Positions 10,049-19,447 of a stretch of DNA of 64,000 nucleotides are shown here, piece by piece. The first letter of the stretch is position 1, and each line of letters starts with the position of its first letter. A model generated the notes under the pieces. It ran no database searches. It was not told where the DNA came from and saw nothing but the letters and a program-made list of their open reading frames with translations. Source of the DNA: Sphingomonas sp. Y38-1Y (GTDB taxonomy: Bacteria; Pseudomonadota; Alphaproteobacteria; Sphingomonadales; Sphingomonadaceae). The position numbers and the translations under genes are program-made. The stretch covers positions 3,441,001 through 3,505,000 of the forward strand of contig NZ_CP135916.1 of assembly GCF_032391395.1 (NCBI RefSeq). Reading direction: 5' to 3'.

Positions 10049-10149
10049 CCGTTCGTCCTGAGTAGCCGCTGAGCGAAGTCGAAGCGGCGTATCGAAGGAT
10101 GCTTCGATACGGGTCTTCGTCAGGCTCAGCCCCTACTCAGCACGAACGG
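10049..10149. repeat. inverted repeat overlapping the end of the MOSC gene
   Basis: Arms starting CCGTTCGTCCTGAGTAG and ending CTACTCAGCACGAACGG form a roughly 100-bp palindrome with internal TCGAAG blocks. The right arm supplies the final codons and stop of the MOSC gene, which ends at 10133. Confidence 0.8.
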
Positions 10150-10606
10150 GAAGTTCCAAAACCTCGATCGCATCGCCGACCGCGATGTCGCCGCCCTCGA
10201 TCACCTTGGCCAGCGCGCCGCCGCGCCAGTCGGGCGTCAGCGCCGCCTTCAGCCCCTCGGCGATCTCTTCCATGCGGCTGCACGGGTCGCATTCCTGCGT
10301 GATCTCGAGCAGCACGGTACCGATGCGCAGCCGCGCACCCGGCACCTGCGGCAGGTCGATCCCGTCGACCAGCAGATTGGCGCGCCGGTGCCACCATTCG
10401 AGGCTGTGGCCCGTCGCCGCCATCGCGACCGCCCAGTCCTTCGCCTCGATCAGCGACACCTGTCGCCGTCCCCGGCCGCCCGGCTTCACCGCGCCGCGAA
10501 AGTCGCCGGTCAGGCCGCCGGCGACGCTCACCTCGACATGGTCGATCACCTCGATCGGCCCGCGCGGAAACGCATGCCGGGCGATCCCGGCAAGGCGGCC
10601 GGTCAT
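10133..10606 (-). CDS. MOSC domain-containing protein
   Basis: A 157-residue single-domain MOSC protein (family of the molybdenum cofactor sulfurase C-terminus and YiiM-like proteins). Visible are an N-terminal strand region ending in GLTGDFRG, the mid-domain [12 protein letters not shown], the [23 protein letters not shown] core strands, and the Cys-containing [11 protein letters not shown] near residue 115. In MOSC proteins a conserved Cys is thought to carry sulfur or bind the metal centre. Start ATG has GGGAGGG upstream. It lies between gap and pgk and both flanks are repeat elements; its last residues (about PVRAE) are encoded by a repeat arm, so the original C-terminus may have been replaced. 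Confidence 0.85.
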   Translation of the reverse strand: MTGRLAGIARHAFPRGPIEVIDHVEVSVAGGLTGDFRGAVKPGGRGRRQVSLIEAKDWAVAMAATGHSLEWWHRRANLLVDGIDLPQVPGARLRIGTVLLEITQECDPCSRMEEIAEGLKAALTPDWRGGALAKVIEGGDIAVGDAIEVLELPVRAE

Positions 10607-10613
10607 GCGCCCT

Positions 10614-10712
10614 CCCGTTCGTGTCGAGCGAAGTCGAGACACGTTATCGAGCGAAGCGAGATCACCTCGACTTCGCCCGGCAGGCGTTCTCGACTGCGCT
10701 CGAACCGAACGG
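10614..10712. repeat. inverted repeat between gap and the MOSC gene
   Basis: A palindromic element bounded by CCCGTTCGTGTCGAGCGAAG and CTGCGCTCGAACCGAACGG, with inner TCGAG/CTCGA blocks. It is related to the other CCGTTCG elements of this window and fills almost the whole intergenic space. Confidence 0.75.
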
Positions 10713-10723
10713 CATCCCTCAGA

Positions 10724-11731
10724 TCAGCCGAGCTTGGCCATCGCCGCGGCCGTGTCGACCATGCGGTTCGAGAAACCCCACTCATTGTCGTACCAGCTGA
10801 CCACGCGGACCAGCTTGCCGTCGATCACCGCGGTCTCCAGGCTGTCGACCGTCGAGCTGAACGGCGTGTGGACGATGTCGATCGACACCAAAGGCTCGTC
10901 GGTAAAGGCGAGCACGCCCTTCAGCGGACCTTCTTCCGACGCCGCCTTCAGGATCGCGTTGACCTCTTCCTTGGTCGTGTCGCGCTTCGGCGTGAAGGTC
11001 AGGTCGATCAGCGAGCCGTCCGGCACCGGCACGCGCACCGACGAACCATCCAGCTTGCCCTTCAGTTCGGGCAGCACCTCGCCCACCGCGCGCGCCGCGC
11101 CCGTCGTCGTCGGGATCATCGACATCGCCGCCGCCCGCGCCCGGCGCAGGTCGGGATGGATCTGGTCCAGGATCTTCTGGTCGTTGGTATAGGCGTGGAT
11201 CGTCGTCATCAGCCCGCGCTCGATGCCGATCGCGTCGTTCAGCACCTTGGCGACGGGCGCCAGGCAGTTGGTCGTGCACGACGCGTTGGACACGATCGTG
11301 TGCCCCGCCTCCAGCTTGTCGTGGTTGACGCCGAACACGACGGTCAGGTCGACATTCTTGCCGGGGGCGGAGATCAGCACCTTCTTGGCGCCGGCCGCGA
11401 TGTGCTTCTCGCACGCCGCGCGGTCGGTGAAGAAGCCGGTGCACTCCAGCACCAGCTCGACGCCGTTCTCGGCATGCGGCAGGTTGGCGGGATCGCGCTC
11501 GGCGGTCACCTTGATGCGCTTGCCGTCGACGATCAGGTCGTTGCCCTCGGCCGACACTTCGCCCGGATAGCGGCCATGCACCGAATCGCGGCTGAACAGC
11601 CAGGCGTTCGACTTGGCGTCGGCCAGGTCGTTGATCGTGACGAGCTCCAGCCCGCTGTCCGGCCGCTCGAGGATGGCGCGCGCGACGAGGCGGCCGATGC
11701 GCCCGAAGCCATTGATCGCAACCTTGGTCAT
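10724..11731 (-). CDS. gap: glyceraldehyde-3-phosphate dehydrogenase, type I
   Basis: NAD(P)-dependent oxidation of glyceraldehyde 3-phosphate. The Rossmann start [16 protein letters not shown], the nucleophile in [12 protein letters not shown] (about residue 155), and the C-terminal [17 protein letters not shown] are the canonical signatures. Length 335 aa. It follows tkt by 4 bp on the same strand, so the two are almost certainly cotranscribed; this tkt-gap-pgk grouping is common in alphaproteobacteria. Confidence 0.98.
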   Translation of the reverse strand: MTKVAINGFGRIGRLVARAILERPDSGLELVTINDLADAKSNAWLFSRDSVHGRYPGEVSAEGNDLIVDGKRIKVTAERDPANLPHAENGVELVLECTGFFTDRAACEKHIAAGAKKVLISAPGKNVDLTVVFGVNHDKLEAGHTIVSNASCTTNCLAPVAKVLNDAIGIERGLMTTIHAYTNDQKILDQIHPDLRRARAAAMSMIPTTTGAARAVGEVLPELKGKLDGSSVRVPVPDGSLIDLTFTPKRDTTKEEVNAILKAASEEGPLKGVLAFTDEPLVSIDIVHTPFSSTVDSLETAVIDGKLVRVVSWYDNEWGFSNRMVDTAAAMAKLG

Positions 11732-11735
11732 GCGC

Positions 11736-13721
11736 TTACTTCTCCTGAGCCTGCAGCCGATCTCGGACGGCTTGCGTGATCTTGGGCACGGTCAGCCCGA
11801 ACTTGTCATAGACGGCGTCGATCGGGCCCGATGCGCCCCAGCCGTCGATGCCGAAGCGAAGGCCGTGCACCATCGTGTAGCGTTCCCAGCCGAGCGTCGT
11901 GCCCGCCTCGATCGACACGCGCAGGATCTGCGACGGGTCGACGTCCGGCAGCACGTCGGCGCGGTAGTCGGCGGGCTGCGCGTCGAAACGCTCCCACGAT
12001 GGCATCGACACGACGTCGGCGCCAATCCCCTCGGCCTCCAGCGCCTCGCGCACGCCCGCGGCGATCTCGACCTCCGATCCCGTCGCGATCAGGATGACAC
12101 GGCGTTCCGCCTCGGCGGCGAACAGGCGATAGGCGCCGCGCGCCGACTTCATCTCGTTGTCGGTGCGAAGCTGCGGCAGGTTCTGCCGGCTCAGCGCCAG
12201 CACCGCAGGCCCGTCCTGCTTGGCGAGCGCCAGCGCCCAGCACTCGGCCGTCTCGACCGTATCGCACGGACGGAAGACGTCGAGGTTGGGGATCAGGCGA
12301 AGGCTGGTCAGATGCTCGATCGGCTGGTGCGTCGGCCCGTCCTCGCCCAGCCCGATCGAATCGTGCGTGAGGACATAGATGACGCGCGTGTTCTGGAGCG
12401 CCGACAGCCGGATCGCGCCGCGCGCATAGTCGGAAAAGACCAGGAACGTGCCGCCATAGGGGATGACGCCGCCATGCAGCGCCAGCCCGTTCATCGCCGC
12501 GGCCATGCCAAACTCGCGAATGCCGTAGGAGACATAGCGGCCGGCATAGTCGTCGGCCGTCAGCGGCCCTGTCGCCTTGGTGCGCGTGTTGTTCGATCCC
12601 GTCAGGTCGGCCGATCCGCCGACCATTTCGGGGATCGCCGCGGTCAGCGCCTCGAGCGCCATCTCCGACGCCTTGCGGGTCGCGACCTTCTTGGGGTCGG
12701 CCAGCAGCGTGTCGATATAGTCGCCAATCGGGTTGCCGGCGGGCAGCTCGCCCTGCATCCGGCGCGTGAACTCGGCCGCATCGGCATGGCCGGCAAGGCG
12801 GGCGTTCCACGCCTCATGCTCGCCATTGCCGCGCTTGCCCGCGGCGAGCCAGGTCTCGCGGATATCGTCGGGGATGACGAAGGCCGGGTGGTTCCAGCCC
12901 AGCGCCTCGCGCGCGCCCTCGATCTCCTTGGCACCCAGCGGCGATCCGTGGCTGCCCGACGTGCCCGCCTTGGTCGGCGCACCCTTGCCGATGACGGTGC
13001 GGCAGCGGATCAGCGTCGGCAGGTCGCTCGCCAGCGCCTCGTCCATCGCGCGGGCGATGTCGGCATGGTCATGCCCGTCGCACTCGACGACATGCCAGCC
13101 GGTCGCGCGATAGCGGGCCGGGATGTCCTCGATCGACGACTTCGACACTGCGCCGTCGATGGTGATGCGGTTGTCGTCCCACAGCACCTTGAGCCGGCCG
13201 AGCTTCAGATGACCGGCCAGGCCGATCGCCTCGTGGTTGATGCCTTCCATCAGGCAGCCGTCGCCCGCGATCACCCAGGTATTGTGATCGACCAGCCCGT
13301 CGCCGAACTGCGCGTTCAGGTGCCGCTCGGCCAGCGCGAAGCCGACTGCCATCGCCAGGCCCTGGCCCAGCGGCCCGGTGGTCGCCTCGATCCCGGCGAG
13401 CTCGAAATTCTCGGGGTGCCCCGCGCACGGGCTGCCGAGCTGGCGGAACGCCTTCAGATCCTCGAGCGTCGGCCGCGCAAACCCGGTCAGGTGGAGCAGC
13501 GCATAGATCAGCATCGAGCCGTGACCGGCCGACAGGATGAAGCGGTCGCGATCGGGCCAGTGCGGATCGGCCGCATCGAACTTCAGGTAACGCTGCCACA
13601 GCACCGTCGCGACGTCGGCCATGCCCATCGGCATGCCGGGATGGCCCGAATTGGCTGCCTCGACGGCGTCCATCGCCAGCGCGCGGATCGCGTTGGCGCA
13701 ATCCTGATCCGAAACGGTCAT
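11736..13721 (-). CDS. tkt: transketolase
   Basis: Thiamine-diphosphate enzyme moving two-carbon units in the pentose-phosphate pathway. Landmarks: [17 protein letters not shown] near residue 25, the ThDP motif beginning [13 protein letters not shown] (about 155), GSHGSPLG, and the pyrimidine-domain [21 protein letters not shown] (about 400-420) with the later [19 protein letters not shown]. Length 661 aa is normal. The ATG at 13721 is five bases after GGGGAG; an in-frame GTG two codons earlier is less likely. It leads the cluster with gap 4 bp downstream and is divergent from the zapA operon. Confidence 0.97.
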   Translation of the reverse strand: MTVSDQDCANAIRALAMDAVEAANSGHPGMPMGMADVATVLWQRYLKFDAADPHWPDRDRFILSAGHGSMLIYALLHLTGFARPTLEDLKAFRQLGSPCAGHPENFELAGIEATTGPLGQGLAMAVGFALAERHLNAQFGDGLVDHNTWVIAGDGCLMEGINHEAIGLAGHLKLGRLKVLWDDNRITIDGAVSKSSIEDIPARYRATGWHVVECDGHDHADIARAMDEALASDLPTLIRCRTVIGKGAPTKAGTSGSHGSPLGAKEIEGAREALGWNHPAFVIPDDIRETWLAAGKRGNGEHEAWNARLAGHADAAEFTRRMQGELPAGNPIGDYIDTLLADPKKVATRKASEMALEALTAAIPEMVGGSADLTGSNNTRTKATGPLTADDYAGRYVSYGIREFGMAAAMNGLALHGGVIPYGGTFLVFSDYARGAIRLSALQNTRVIYVLTHDSIGLGEDGPTHQPIEHLTSLRLIPNLDVFRPCDTVETAECWALALAKQDGPAVLALSRQNLPQLRTDNEMKSARGAYRLFAAEAERRVILIATGSEVEIAAGVREALEAEGIGADVVSMPSWERFDAQPADYRADVLPDVDPSQILRVSIEAGTTLGWERYTMVHGLRFGIDGWGASGPIDAVYDKFGLTVPKITQAVRDRLQAQEK

Positions 13722-13870
13722 CGACACTCCCCTCGCGCGCGTCTGGATCGGTCGGGTAGGCGCGCGGCTCGGGCGTGCCTTTGCGGCGCTCGCCCGCCCA
13801 CGTCAACCGGCCCGGCGCATGGCGGCCCGATGACGCTTGCCCGCCCCACCCCCGATGCTATTGATTCGCC

Positions 13871-14059
13871 ATGGAGGCTTCCGAACATCATCCCGCCATC
13901 GATCGGATCGAGGCTGCGATCGCCCGGATCGAGCGTGCGTCGGCCAGCCGCGCCTATGCCGGCGATTCGCTGGCGCGCCGCCACGCCGCGCTGCGTGCCC
14001 GGATGGAGGAGGCCGTGGCGGCGCTGGACGCGCTGATCGCGCGCGAGGGACAGGACTGA
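13871..14059 (+). CDS. small coiled-coil protein upstream of zapA, 62 aa
   Basis: Hydrophilic, Ala/Arg/Glu-rich helix (IDRIEAAIARIERA, then HAALRARMEEAVAALDALI) with heptad-like spacing, so probably a short coiled coil. Its TGA overlaps the zapA start (TGATG), indicating translational coupling. By position it may act with ZapA at the division ring, as a ZapA/ZapB-like helper, but that is inference from context. No known motif. Confidence 0.75.
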   Translation: MEASEHHPAIDRIEAAIARIERASASRAYAGDSLARRHAALRARMEEAVAALDALIAREGQD

Positions 14060-14361
14060 TGGCGCAGGTCAGCTTCGAGATCGCCGGGCGCCCCTATGCC
14101 GTCGGCTGCCGCGAGGGGGAGGAGCCGCACCTGCGCGCGCTGGCCAAGCGGCTCGACACGCTCGCCCCCGCCGCGACCCGCGCCTCGGGCGGGCTCAACC
14201 ACGAACGCACGCTGCTCTACATCGCGCTGATGCTGGCCGATCAGGTCGCCGACCTGGAGCGGTCGCCGGCGCAGGGCGTACCGACCCACCTGCTCGACCG
14301 ACTTGCCGAGCGGCTGGAAGCGGTCGCCGCGGCCCTTGAGGAAGCGCCGGAGAGCGACTAA
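14059..14361 (+). CDS. zapA: cell division protein ZapA
   Basis: FtsZ-ring accessory protein (100 aa). The N-terminal strands QVSFEIAGRPYAVGCREGEE are the ZapA domain; NHERTLLYIALMLADQVADLE is the dimerisation helix that continues to a coiled-coil C-terminus. The gene directly precedes a 6S RNA and the 5-formyl-THF cyclo-ligase gene, the conserved zapA-ssrS-fau order of many proteobacteria, which supports all three assignments. Confidence 0.93.
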   Translation: MAQVSFEIAGRPYAVGCREGEEPHLRALAKRLDTLAPAATRASGGLNHERTLLYIALMLADQVADLERSPAQGVPTHLLDRLAERLEAVAAALEEAPESD

Positions 14362-14363
14362 AT

Positions 14364-14510
14364 AGGTTCCCGGCGGGCACTGCCCGGTACGAGCTTTAGC
14401 GAACATCCCTGAGGCGATAATTTCATCCAAGGGGACTGTCCCTGCCCGGACCCTGGTCCGACGTACATGGTTCCCACCTGACGTTTGGGCGTCAGAGGAT
14501 ATTCCAGCAA
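14364..14510 (+). ncRNA. ssrS: 6S RNA
   Basis: About 145 nt between zapA and the cyclo-ligase gene. The segment CCCTGAGGCGATAATTTCAT (about 14412) closely matches the upstream arm of the open bubble of E. coli 6S RNA. The flanks GGGCACTGCCCGG and GTTCCCACCTGACG, and the complementary ends near GGTTCCC and the CGTCAGAGGAT region, fit the long imperfect hairpin. 6S RNA binds the housekeeping RNA polymerase holoenzyme in stationary phase. End positions are approximate. Confidence 0.9.
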
Positions 14511-14533
14511 ACGGCCACGGCGGTCCCGCCACC

Positions 14534-15109
14534 TTGAACCCCGCCCCAGCCCCTTCCATCGACAAACCCGCGCTCAGGGCACGGCTGCGCGGCCTGCGCG
14601 ACGCGTTCGTCATCGACGGCGCGCCGCCGATCGCGCCGCCCGCCGCCTACCTGGCACGACTCCGGCGGAGCCTCTGCGTTGCCGCCTATGTCCCGCTCGG
14701 TTCGGAGGCGGATCCCGCGCCGCTGGTCGAGGCCGCGCTCGCCGCCGGCTGCACGCTCGCACTCCCGCGCACGCTCAGCCGCGCTCGGCCGATCGCCTTC
14801 CACGCCTTCGCGCCCGGCGATCCGCTGGAGGTCGCCGCCTTCGGCCTACGCCAGCCGCTGGCCGACGCACCGGTCGCGACGCCCGACATCGTCCTCGTGC
14901 CGCTCGTCGGCTTCGACGGCGCGTGCAACCGGCTGGGTCAGGGCGCTGGCCACTATGATCGCGCGCTCGTGGGCTTGCCCGGGGTGTACGCACTCGGCAT
15001 CGCCTATTCAGTGCAGCAGGTGCCGGCGCTGCCCGTCGACCCGTGGGATCGCGTGCTCGACGCCATCGTCACCGAAACCCGCCTCATCGAAAGGAATACC
15101 GCGTCGTGA
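14534..15109 (+). CDS. 5-formyltetrahydrofolate cyclo-ligase
   Basis: Converts 5-formyl-THF to 5,10-methenyl-THF with ATP (YgfA/MTHFS/Fau family). LRARLRGLRDAF at the N-terminus, the mid VAAYVPLGSEADP, DIVLVPLVGFDGACNRLGQGAGHYDRAL (about 120-147, with the family GxGxGHYDR loop) and LGIAYSVQQV are diagnostic. Length 191 aa. No ATG is available before the first conserved helix, so the TTG at 14534, just beyond the 6S RNA, is the best start. The stop overlaps the next GTG start (GTGA). Confidence 0.9.
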   Translation: MNPAPAPSIDKPALRARLRGLRDAFVIDGAPPIAPPAAYLARLRRSLCVAAYVPLGSEADPAPLVEAALAAGCTLALPRTLSRARPIAFHAFAPGDPLEVAAFGLRQPLADAPVATPDIVLVPLVGFDGACNRLGQGAGHYDRALVGLPGVYALGIAYSVQQVPALPVDPWDRVLDAIVTETRLIERNTAS

Positions 15110-15315
15110 CTCCCTCCTGGCGAAAGCCCGCCGGCGCGCTCCTGATCGTCGTGCTGATCGTCCTCTGGGCGGTGCTGATCGCCAGCTTCTCGGGCGCGAT
15201 CGGGCAGTTGCATCCGCTCGCCCAGGCGCTGGTCTATGTCATCACCGGCATCGTCTGGATCGCGCCGCTGAAGCCGCTTCTCCGCTGGATGGAAACCGGC
15301 CGCTGGCGCGCATAG
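15106..15315 (+). CDS. DUF2842 membrane protein
   Basis: A 69-residue protein with two membrane helices (about residues 10-30 and 40-58), a start TPSWRKPAGALLIV and the end PLKPLLRWMETGRWRA that I recognise from DUF2842, an alphaproteobacterial family of unknown function. The GTG start overlaps the cyclo-ligase stop by 4 bases. It is the last gene of the zapA-ssrS-fau run and is followed by a strong terminator. Confidence 0.82.
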   Translation: MTPSWRKPAGALLIVVLIVLWAVLIASFSGAIGQLHPLAQALVYVITGIVWIAPLKPLLRWMETGRWRA

Positions 15316-15328
15316 CGCCTGAACGCAG

Positions 15329-15368
15329 CGAAGCCCGGCCGCTTGACGCGACCGGGCTTCGTTGTTTC
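15329..15368 (+). terminator. Rho-independent terminator
   Basis: The stem CGAAGCCCGGCCGC / GCGACCGGGCTTCG (15329-15361) is followed by TTGTTTCT. It closes the plus-strand zapA-ssrS-fau-DUF2842 run. Confidence 0.85.
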
Positions 15369-15379
15369 TCCACAAGGGG

Positions 15380-15456
<77 letters not shown>

Positions 15457-15502
15457 ATTGCCCTTGCGAGGACGCGGCCTCTAGACGGCGCCCCTACCCC
15501 TG

Positions 15503-16708
15503 TCAACTCGGCTCGTCGCGCTTTTCTTTGAACGCCGGATGGCGCGGCGCGGGCCGGCTGGCGAGCGTGCCGTGCTCGAACAGGAAGCCGGCGATATCGG
15601 GCTTGCCCGCGGCGTTCAGCACCGTCTGGATGATGATGAGCAGCGGCACCGCCAAAAGCGCGCCCGGCGTCCCCCAGACCCATCCCCAAAAGCTCAGCGA
15701 CACGAGGATCAGGATCGGGCTGATCGTCAGCCGGTGCCCGACCACCAGCGGCGTGATCGCATTGGCTTCGATCAGGTGCGCGCCGACCATGATGACCGCA
15801 GGCAGCATCGCCCACCACAAATCGCTGAACGTCATCAACCCGCCCAGCGCCAGGAGTGCTGCGGCGATCACCGGCCCGAAATAGGGGATGTAGTTGAGGA
15901 GCGCGACGATCCCGCCCCACATCAAGGGGGTGGGCATGTCGACCAGGTACAGCGCCCCCGCGACGATCAGCCCCAGCGAGATGTTGATGACCGTGATCGT
16001 GCCCAGATAGGCCGAGGTGTCGTCGACGACGTCCTGGATCACGCGCGCCGTCGCCAGCGCCCCGCCGAAGCTCGTGCGGCTGGTGATCGCCGCGCGCCTC
16101 AGCCGCGTCCAGCCCGACAGGAAGAAGTAGATGACGAGGATCGCGAAGAACATCTCGATCAGCGCCGACGGCGCCGACGTACCGACCAGGTCGAGCAGGC
16201 CCGTCGGCGGCGGCGCGGCGACCGCGGCCGGCGCCTCCCGTGCGGGGACGCTCGCGAAATTCTCGATCGTCCGGTTCACGAACCGCTCGGCGTTTGAATA
16301 GAAGTCGATCAGCGGCTTCACGTTCGACTGAATCTGCTGGATCCGCTCGGGCAGCAGCCGCACCCATTGCCATGCCGGCACGACGATCGAGGCGAGCGCA
16401 GCATTGGCCACCGCTAGGAACACGATCACGCAGGTCAGCGAGGCCAGCGGCGCGGGCAGCCGCCGCCGCTCCAGCCATTCGAGCGCGGGAACCAGCGCGA
16501 TGGCGATGACGATCGCCGCGGTCAGCGGCAGGAAGAATTCCGACCCCGCCTTCAGCGCGAACGGCAGCGCCAGGAACAGCCCCGCCCCGGCCATCAGCGT
16601 CAGCGCCGCAAGCAGCCGGTCGCGGCGCAACTCCTCCACCGCTTCTTCGGGCTCGGGCATCGGCGGCAACGGCGGATGCCGTTCTTCTAGGGTGGGATTG
16701 TCGCTCAC
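15503..16708 (-). CDS. AI-2E family transporter (PerM-like)
   Basis: Inner-membrane protein of 401 residues with about eight helices and the hydrophilic loop (about 120-190) typical of the PerM/AI-2E transporter family. Recognisable parts are ALVPALEWLERRRLP near residue 75, GGIVALLNYIPYFGPVIAA (about 285-300) and LIEANAITPLVVGHRL. Members export varied small molecules or ions; the substrate cannot be read from sequence. It is divergent from glpK, and tRNA-Asp lies downstream on the same strand. Confidence 0.88.
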   Translation of the reverse strand: MSDNPTLEERHPPLPPMPEPEEAVEELRRDRLLAALTLMAGAGLFLALPFALKAGSEFFLPLTAAIVIAIALVPALEWLERRRLPAPLASLTCVIVFLAVANAALASIVVPAWQWVRLLPERIQQIQSNVKPLIDFYSNAERFVNRTIENFASVPAREAPAAVAAPPPTGLLDLVGTSAPSALIEMFFAILVIYFFLSGWTRLRRAAITSRTSFGGALATARVIQDVVDDTSAYLGTITVINISLGLIVAGALYLVDMPTPLMWGGIVALLNYIPYFGPVIAAALLALGGLMTFSDLWWAMLPAVIMVGAHLIEANAITPLVVGHRLTISPILILVSLSFWGWVWGTPGALLAVPLLIIIQTVLNAAGKPDIAGFLFEHGTLASRPAPRHPAFKEKRDEPS

Positions 16709-16796
16709 GCCGATCTTCTATCCCGATCCGCGGCAATAAGCGACGCCCTGATCCGCCCTCTGGCGATCGAGCCACGGTCGCTTTACGCTCCCCCGC

Positions 16797-18269
16797 ATGG
16801 CCGATTTCATCCTCGTGCTCGACGAAGGCACCACCTCGACGCGGGCGATGCTGTTTGACCGCGACGGTACCTGCCACGACAGCGAGAGCCGGCCGCTCGA
16901 CCAGCATTACCCCCGCGCCGGCTGGGTCGAGCATGACGCGGCGCAGATCTGGAAACGCACGCTCGAATGCGGCCGCACCGTCGTCGACCGCGCCGGCGGG
17001 GCGGATCGGATCGCCGCGATCGGCATCGCCAACCAGCGCGAAACCGTCGTCTTCTGGTCGCGCCGCACCGGCGAACCGCTGGCCCCCGCGATCGTCTGGC
17101 AGGATCGCCGCTCCGCCGATCTCTGCCGGCGGCTGCGCGACCGCGGCGAGGAAGCGGGCGTCCAGGCGCGTACCGGCCTCCTCCTCGATCCTTATTTCTC
17201 GGGCACCAAGATCGCCTGGGCGCTCGAACACTGGCCCGAGCTCAAGGCGGCCGGCGACGACCTCGCGATCGGCACTGTCGAGAGCTGGCTCGTCTGGAAG
17301 CTGACCGGCGGCGAGCATCTGACCGACGCCAGCAACGCCGCTCGCACGCTGCTGATGGGGCTCGGCACCGGCCAGTGGGACGACGGCCTGGTCGACCTGT
17401 TCGGCGTGCCCCGCGCCGCGCTCCCGCGCATCACCGACAATGCCGGCGACTTCGGCACGACCGATGCGTTCGGCGGCTCGATCCCGATTACGGGTCTTGC
17501 CGGCGATCAACAGGCAGCGACGATCGGTCAGGCCTGTCTCGACCGCGGCACCGTCAAGGCGACCTATGGCACCGGCGCCTTCGTCCTCGCCAATTGCGGC
17601 GCGGTGCCGCCCACCTCGCGCCATCGGCTCCTTTCGACAGTGCTGTGGCAGCTGGGCGGCAGACGCACCTATGCACTGGAGGGGTCGGTGTTCGTCGCCG
17701 GCAGCCTGATGCAATGGCTGCGCGATTCGCTGAAGCTGATCGAGCGCGCGGACGAGAGCGAAGGCCTGGCGCGATCGGTCGAGGACAATGGCGGCGTCTA
17801 TTGCGTCCCCGCGCTCGCCGGTATCGGCGCACCCTGGTGGGAGGCGGAGGCGCGCGCCGCGCTTACCGGCATGAGCTTCTCGACCACGCGCGCGCATGTC
17901 GTTCGCGCCTGCCTCGAATCGATGGCGCACCAGACCCACGATCTCCAGACCGCCTTCGCCGCCGATGGCGCGCGCTGGTCGTGCCTGCGCATCGACGGCG
18001 GCATGGTCGCCAACGACTGGATGGCGCAGGACCTCGCCGATATGCTCGACCTGGAAGTCGAGCGGCCGGGCTTTGCCGAGACGACCGCGCTTGGCGCGGC
18101 GATGCTCGCGGGGCTCGGCTGCGGCTGGTTCAAGGACCTCAGCGAGGCGGCGGCGATGCGCGGGGCCGCGGATCGCTTCAAGCCGGCGATCGATGCCGAC
18201 GATCGCGACCGGCGACTGGCGGGCTGGTCGGCGGCGGTCGCCGCAGTCGTCTCGGCGGCGGCGAGGTAA
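16797..18269 (+). CDS. glpK: glycerol kinase
   Basis: FGGY-family kinase (490 aa) phosphorylating glycerol to sn-glycerol 3-phosphate. The ATP-binding start ILVLDEGTTSTRAMLFD, IGIANQRETVVFW, AIVWQDRRSADLC, the YFSGTKIAWALEH segment, GLAGDQQAATIGQ (about 235-247) and the signature AYRHE-like region all match. No glycerol facilitator or glpD is adjacent, so it stands alone. A PilZ gene follows on the same strand after 55 bp. Confidence 0.94.
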   Translation: MADFILVLDEGTTSTRAMLFDRDGTCHDSESRPLDQHYPRAGWVEHDAAQIWKRTLECGRTVVDRAGGADRIAAIGIANQRETVVFWSRRTGEPLAPAIVWQDRRSADLCRRLRDRGEEAGVQARTGLLLDPYFSGTKIAWALEHWPELKAAGDDLAIGTVESWLVWKLTGGEHLTDASNAARTLLMGLGTGQWDDGLVDLFGVPRAALPRITDNAGDFGTTDAFGGSIPITGLAGDQQAATIGQACLDRGTVKATYGTGAFVLANCGAVPPTSRHRLLSTVLWQLGGRRTYALEGSVFVAGSLMQWLRDSLKLIERADESEGLARSVEDNGGVYCVPALAGIGAPWWEAEARAALTGMSFSTTRAHVVRACLESMAHQTHDLQTAFAADGARWSCLRIDGGMVANDWMAQDLADMLDLEVERPGFAETTALGAAMLAGLGCGWFKDLSEAAAMRGAADRFKPAIDADDRDRRLAGWSAAVAAVVSAAAR

Positions 18270-18324
18270 GGTTTCGCTTACCCCTTTGGGACTAGGATGC
18301 GCCGAAAGGGATCGAAAGCCGCCT

Positions 18325-18633
18325 ATGTCCGCCCAGCCGCTCGATGAAGAACAGCGTGCCAGCCTGCGCCTGACGCTCCATGCCGAGGGTCGGCTGTCCG
18401 AGCCCTATGCCGGTGGCCACGGAATCGAGCTGCTCGACATTTCGGCGACGGGCGCGCGCATCGCCACCTATCGCCGCTTCCAGCCCGGCCAGGTCGTCTA
18501 CCTGACCGTCGACCAGCTCCGCTCGATCAAGTGCCATGTCCGCTGGGCGCGCCCCGGCGAGGTCGGCGTCGCGTTCGATCGCCCGCTCCACGTCGCGATC
18601 CTCGAACATCTGGCGGCGACCCACCGCGGCTGA
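18325..18633 (+). CDS. PilZ domain protein
   Basis: A 102-residue single PilZ domain. The c-di-GMP-binding signature is present: RASLR (RxxxR, about residues 11-15) and DISATGARI (DxSxxG, about 37). The following strands PGQVVYLTVDQLRSIKCHVRWAR and EVGVAFDRPL complete the barrel. It is likely a stand-alone c-di-GMP effector; its target is unknown. Confidence 0.88.
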   Translation: MSAQPLDEEQRASLRLTLHAEGRLSEPYAGGHGIELLDISATGARIATYRRFQPGQVVYLTVDQLRSIKCHVRWARPGEVGVAFDRPLHVAILEHLAATHRG

Positions 18634-18639
18634 CGCGCC

Positions 18640-19056
18640 TCAGATCAACGCCTCGATCAGCCCGATCAGCGGCTTGTCCGCTGGCGGCATCTCCAACCGG
18701 TGAAGTTCGACCGGCCGCACCCACTTCAAGGCCTCGGCATGCCGCGCTTCGGGCAGGCCCCGCCATTTGCGGCAGGCATAGAGCAGAAGCAGCAGGTGCT
18801 TTTCCCCCAGCGGTTCGCTCGCGAACACCGCCGGCGCCAGGCACGCCGCCTCGACATCGATGCCCAGTTCCTCGTCCAGCTCGCGGATCAGCGCCGCCTC
18901 CGGCGTCTCGCCCGGCTCGACCTTCCCGCCCGGAAACTCCCACAGCCCCGCCATTGGCCCGCCCGCGGGGCGCCGCTGGACCAGCACGCGTCCGTCGCCG
19001 TCGACCAGCGCCGCCGCTGCGACCAGCAGCATCGGCAACGGACCATCCGCTCGCAT
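18640..19056 (-). CDS. mutT: 8-oxo-dGTP diphosphatase (MutT/Nudix)
   Basis: Nudix hydrolase of 138 aa with a complete Nudix box GGKVEPGETPEAALIRELDEEL (first 20 residues about 43-62). The LLVAAAALVDGDGRVLVQRRP start and WEFPGGKVEPGE context are those of MutT, which cleanses oxidised dGTP. Convergent with the PilZ gene (6 bp apart) and divergent from the pilin genes. Confidence 0.9.
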   Translation of the reverse strand: MRADGPLPMLLVAAAALVDGDGRVLVQRRPAGGPMAGLWEFPGGKVEPGETPEAALIRELDEELGIDVEAACLAPAVFASEPLGEKHLLLLLYACRKWRGLPEARHAEALKWVRPVELHRLEMPPADKPLIGLIEALI

Positions 19057-19107
19057 TTCGTTAACCCCTTCTAACTAGGACCGGACCGACGACCGACGGG
19101 GGATATC

Positions 19108-19290
19108 ATGGCGCGACTGGCACGATTGGCGCAACGCCTGCTTCGCGAACGGCGGGCCGCCACGGCGGTCGAGTACGGCCTGATCCTCGCGCTCGTCGTC
19201 ATCGCCATCATTGCCGCGATCATGGCCGTCGCCAACGTCACGACCGGCATGTGGAACAACGTCAACACGCGCGTCGACGAGGTCATGTGA
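19108..19290 (+). CDS. Flp/Fap-type pilin
   Basis: A 60-residue type IVb prepilin. A basic leader (RLAQRLLRERRA) precedes the processing motif ATAVEYGLI (about residues 19-27), with Glu at +5 of the mature protein, followed by a hydrophobic helix to about residue 42. GGGGGA precedes the ATG. The residue before the cleavage site is Ala rather than the usual Gly. A second pilin gene follows; no Tad/Cpa assembly gene is in the window. Confidence 0.88.
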   Translation: MARLARLAQRLLRERRAATAVEYGLILALVVIAIIAAIMAVANVTTGMWNNVNTRVDEVM

Positions 19291-19447
19291 GGCCAGCTTC
19301 AATTTTGTTCCCGTGACCTGCAAATATTTTCCGCAGCCGCCTCGACTTAAACCTTTTCCTAACCCCCCTGCCCCTATTCGGAGGTTGCTGGTTCCGGGGG
19401 CTCTCGGACAGCCGGGTGTTTGAAGCTTTGGACCGATGGAGACCGGA

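Noticed and set aside
11613..14036. Plus-strand open frame of 807 codons across tkt and gap
   Set aside because: It is the antisense of two certain genes; its product is Arg/His/Asp-rich low-complexity sequence typical of high-GC shadow frames.
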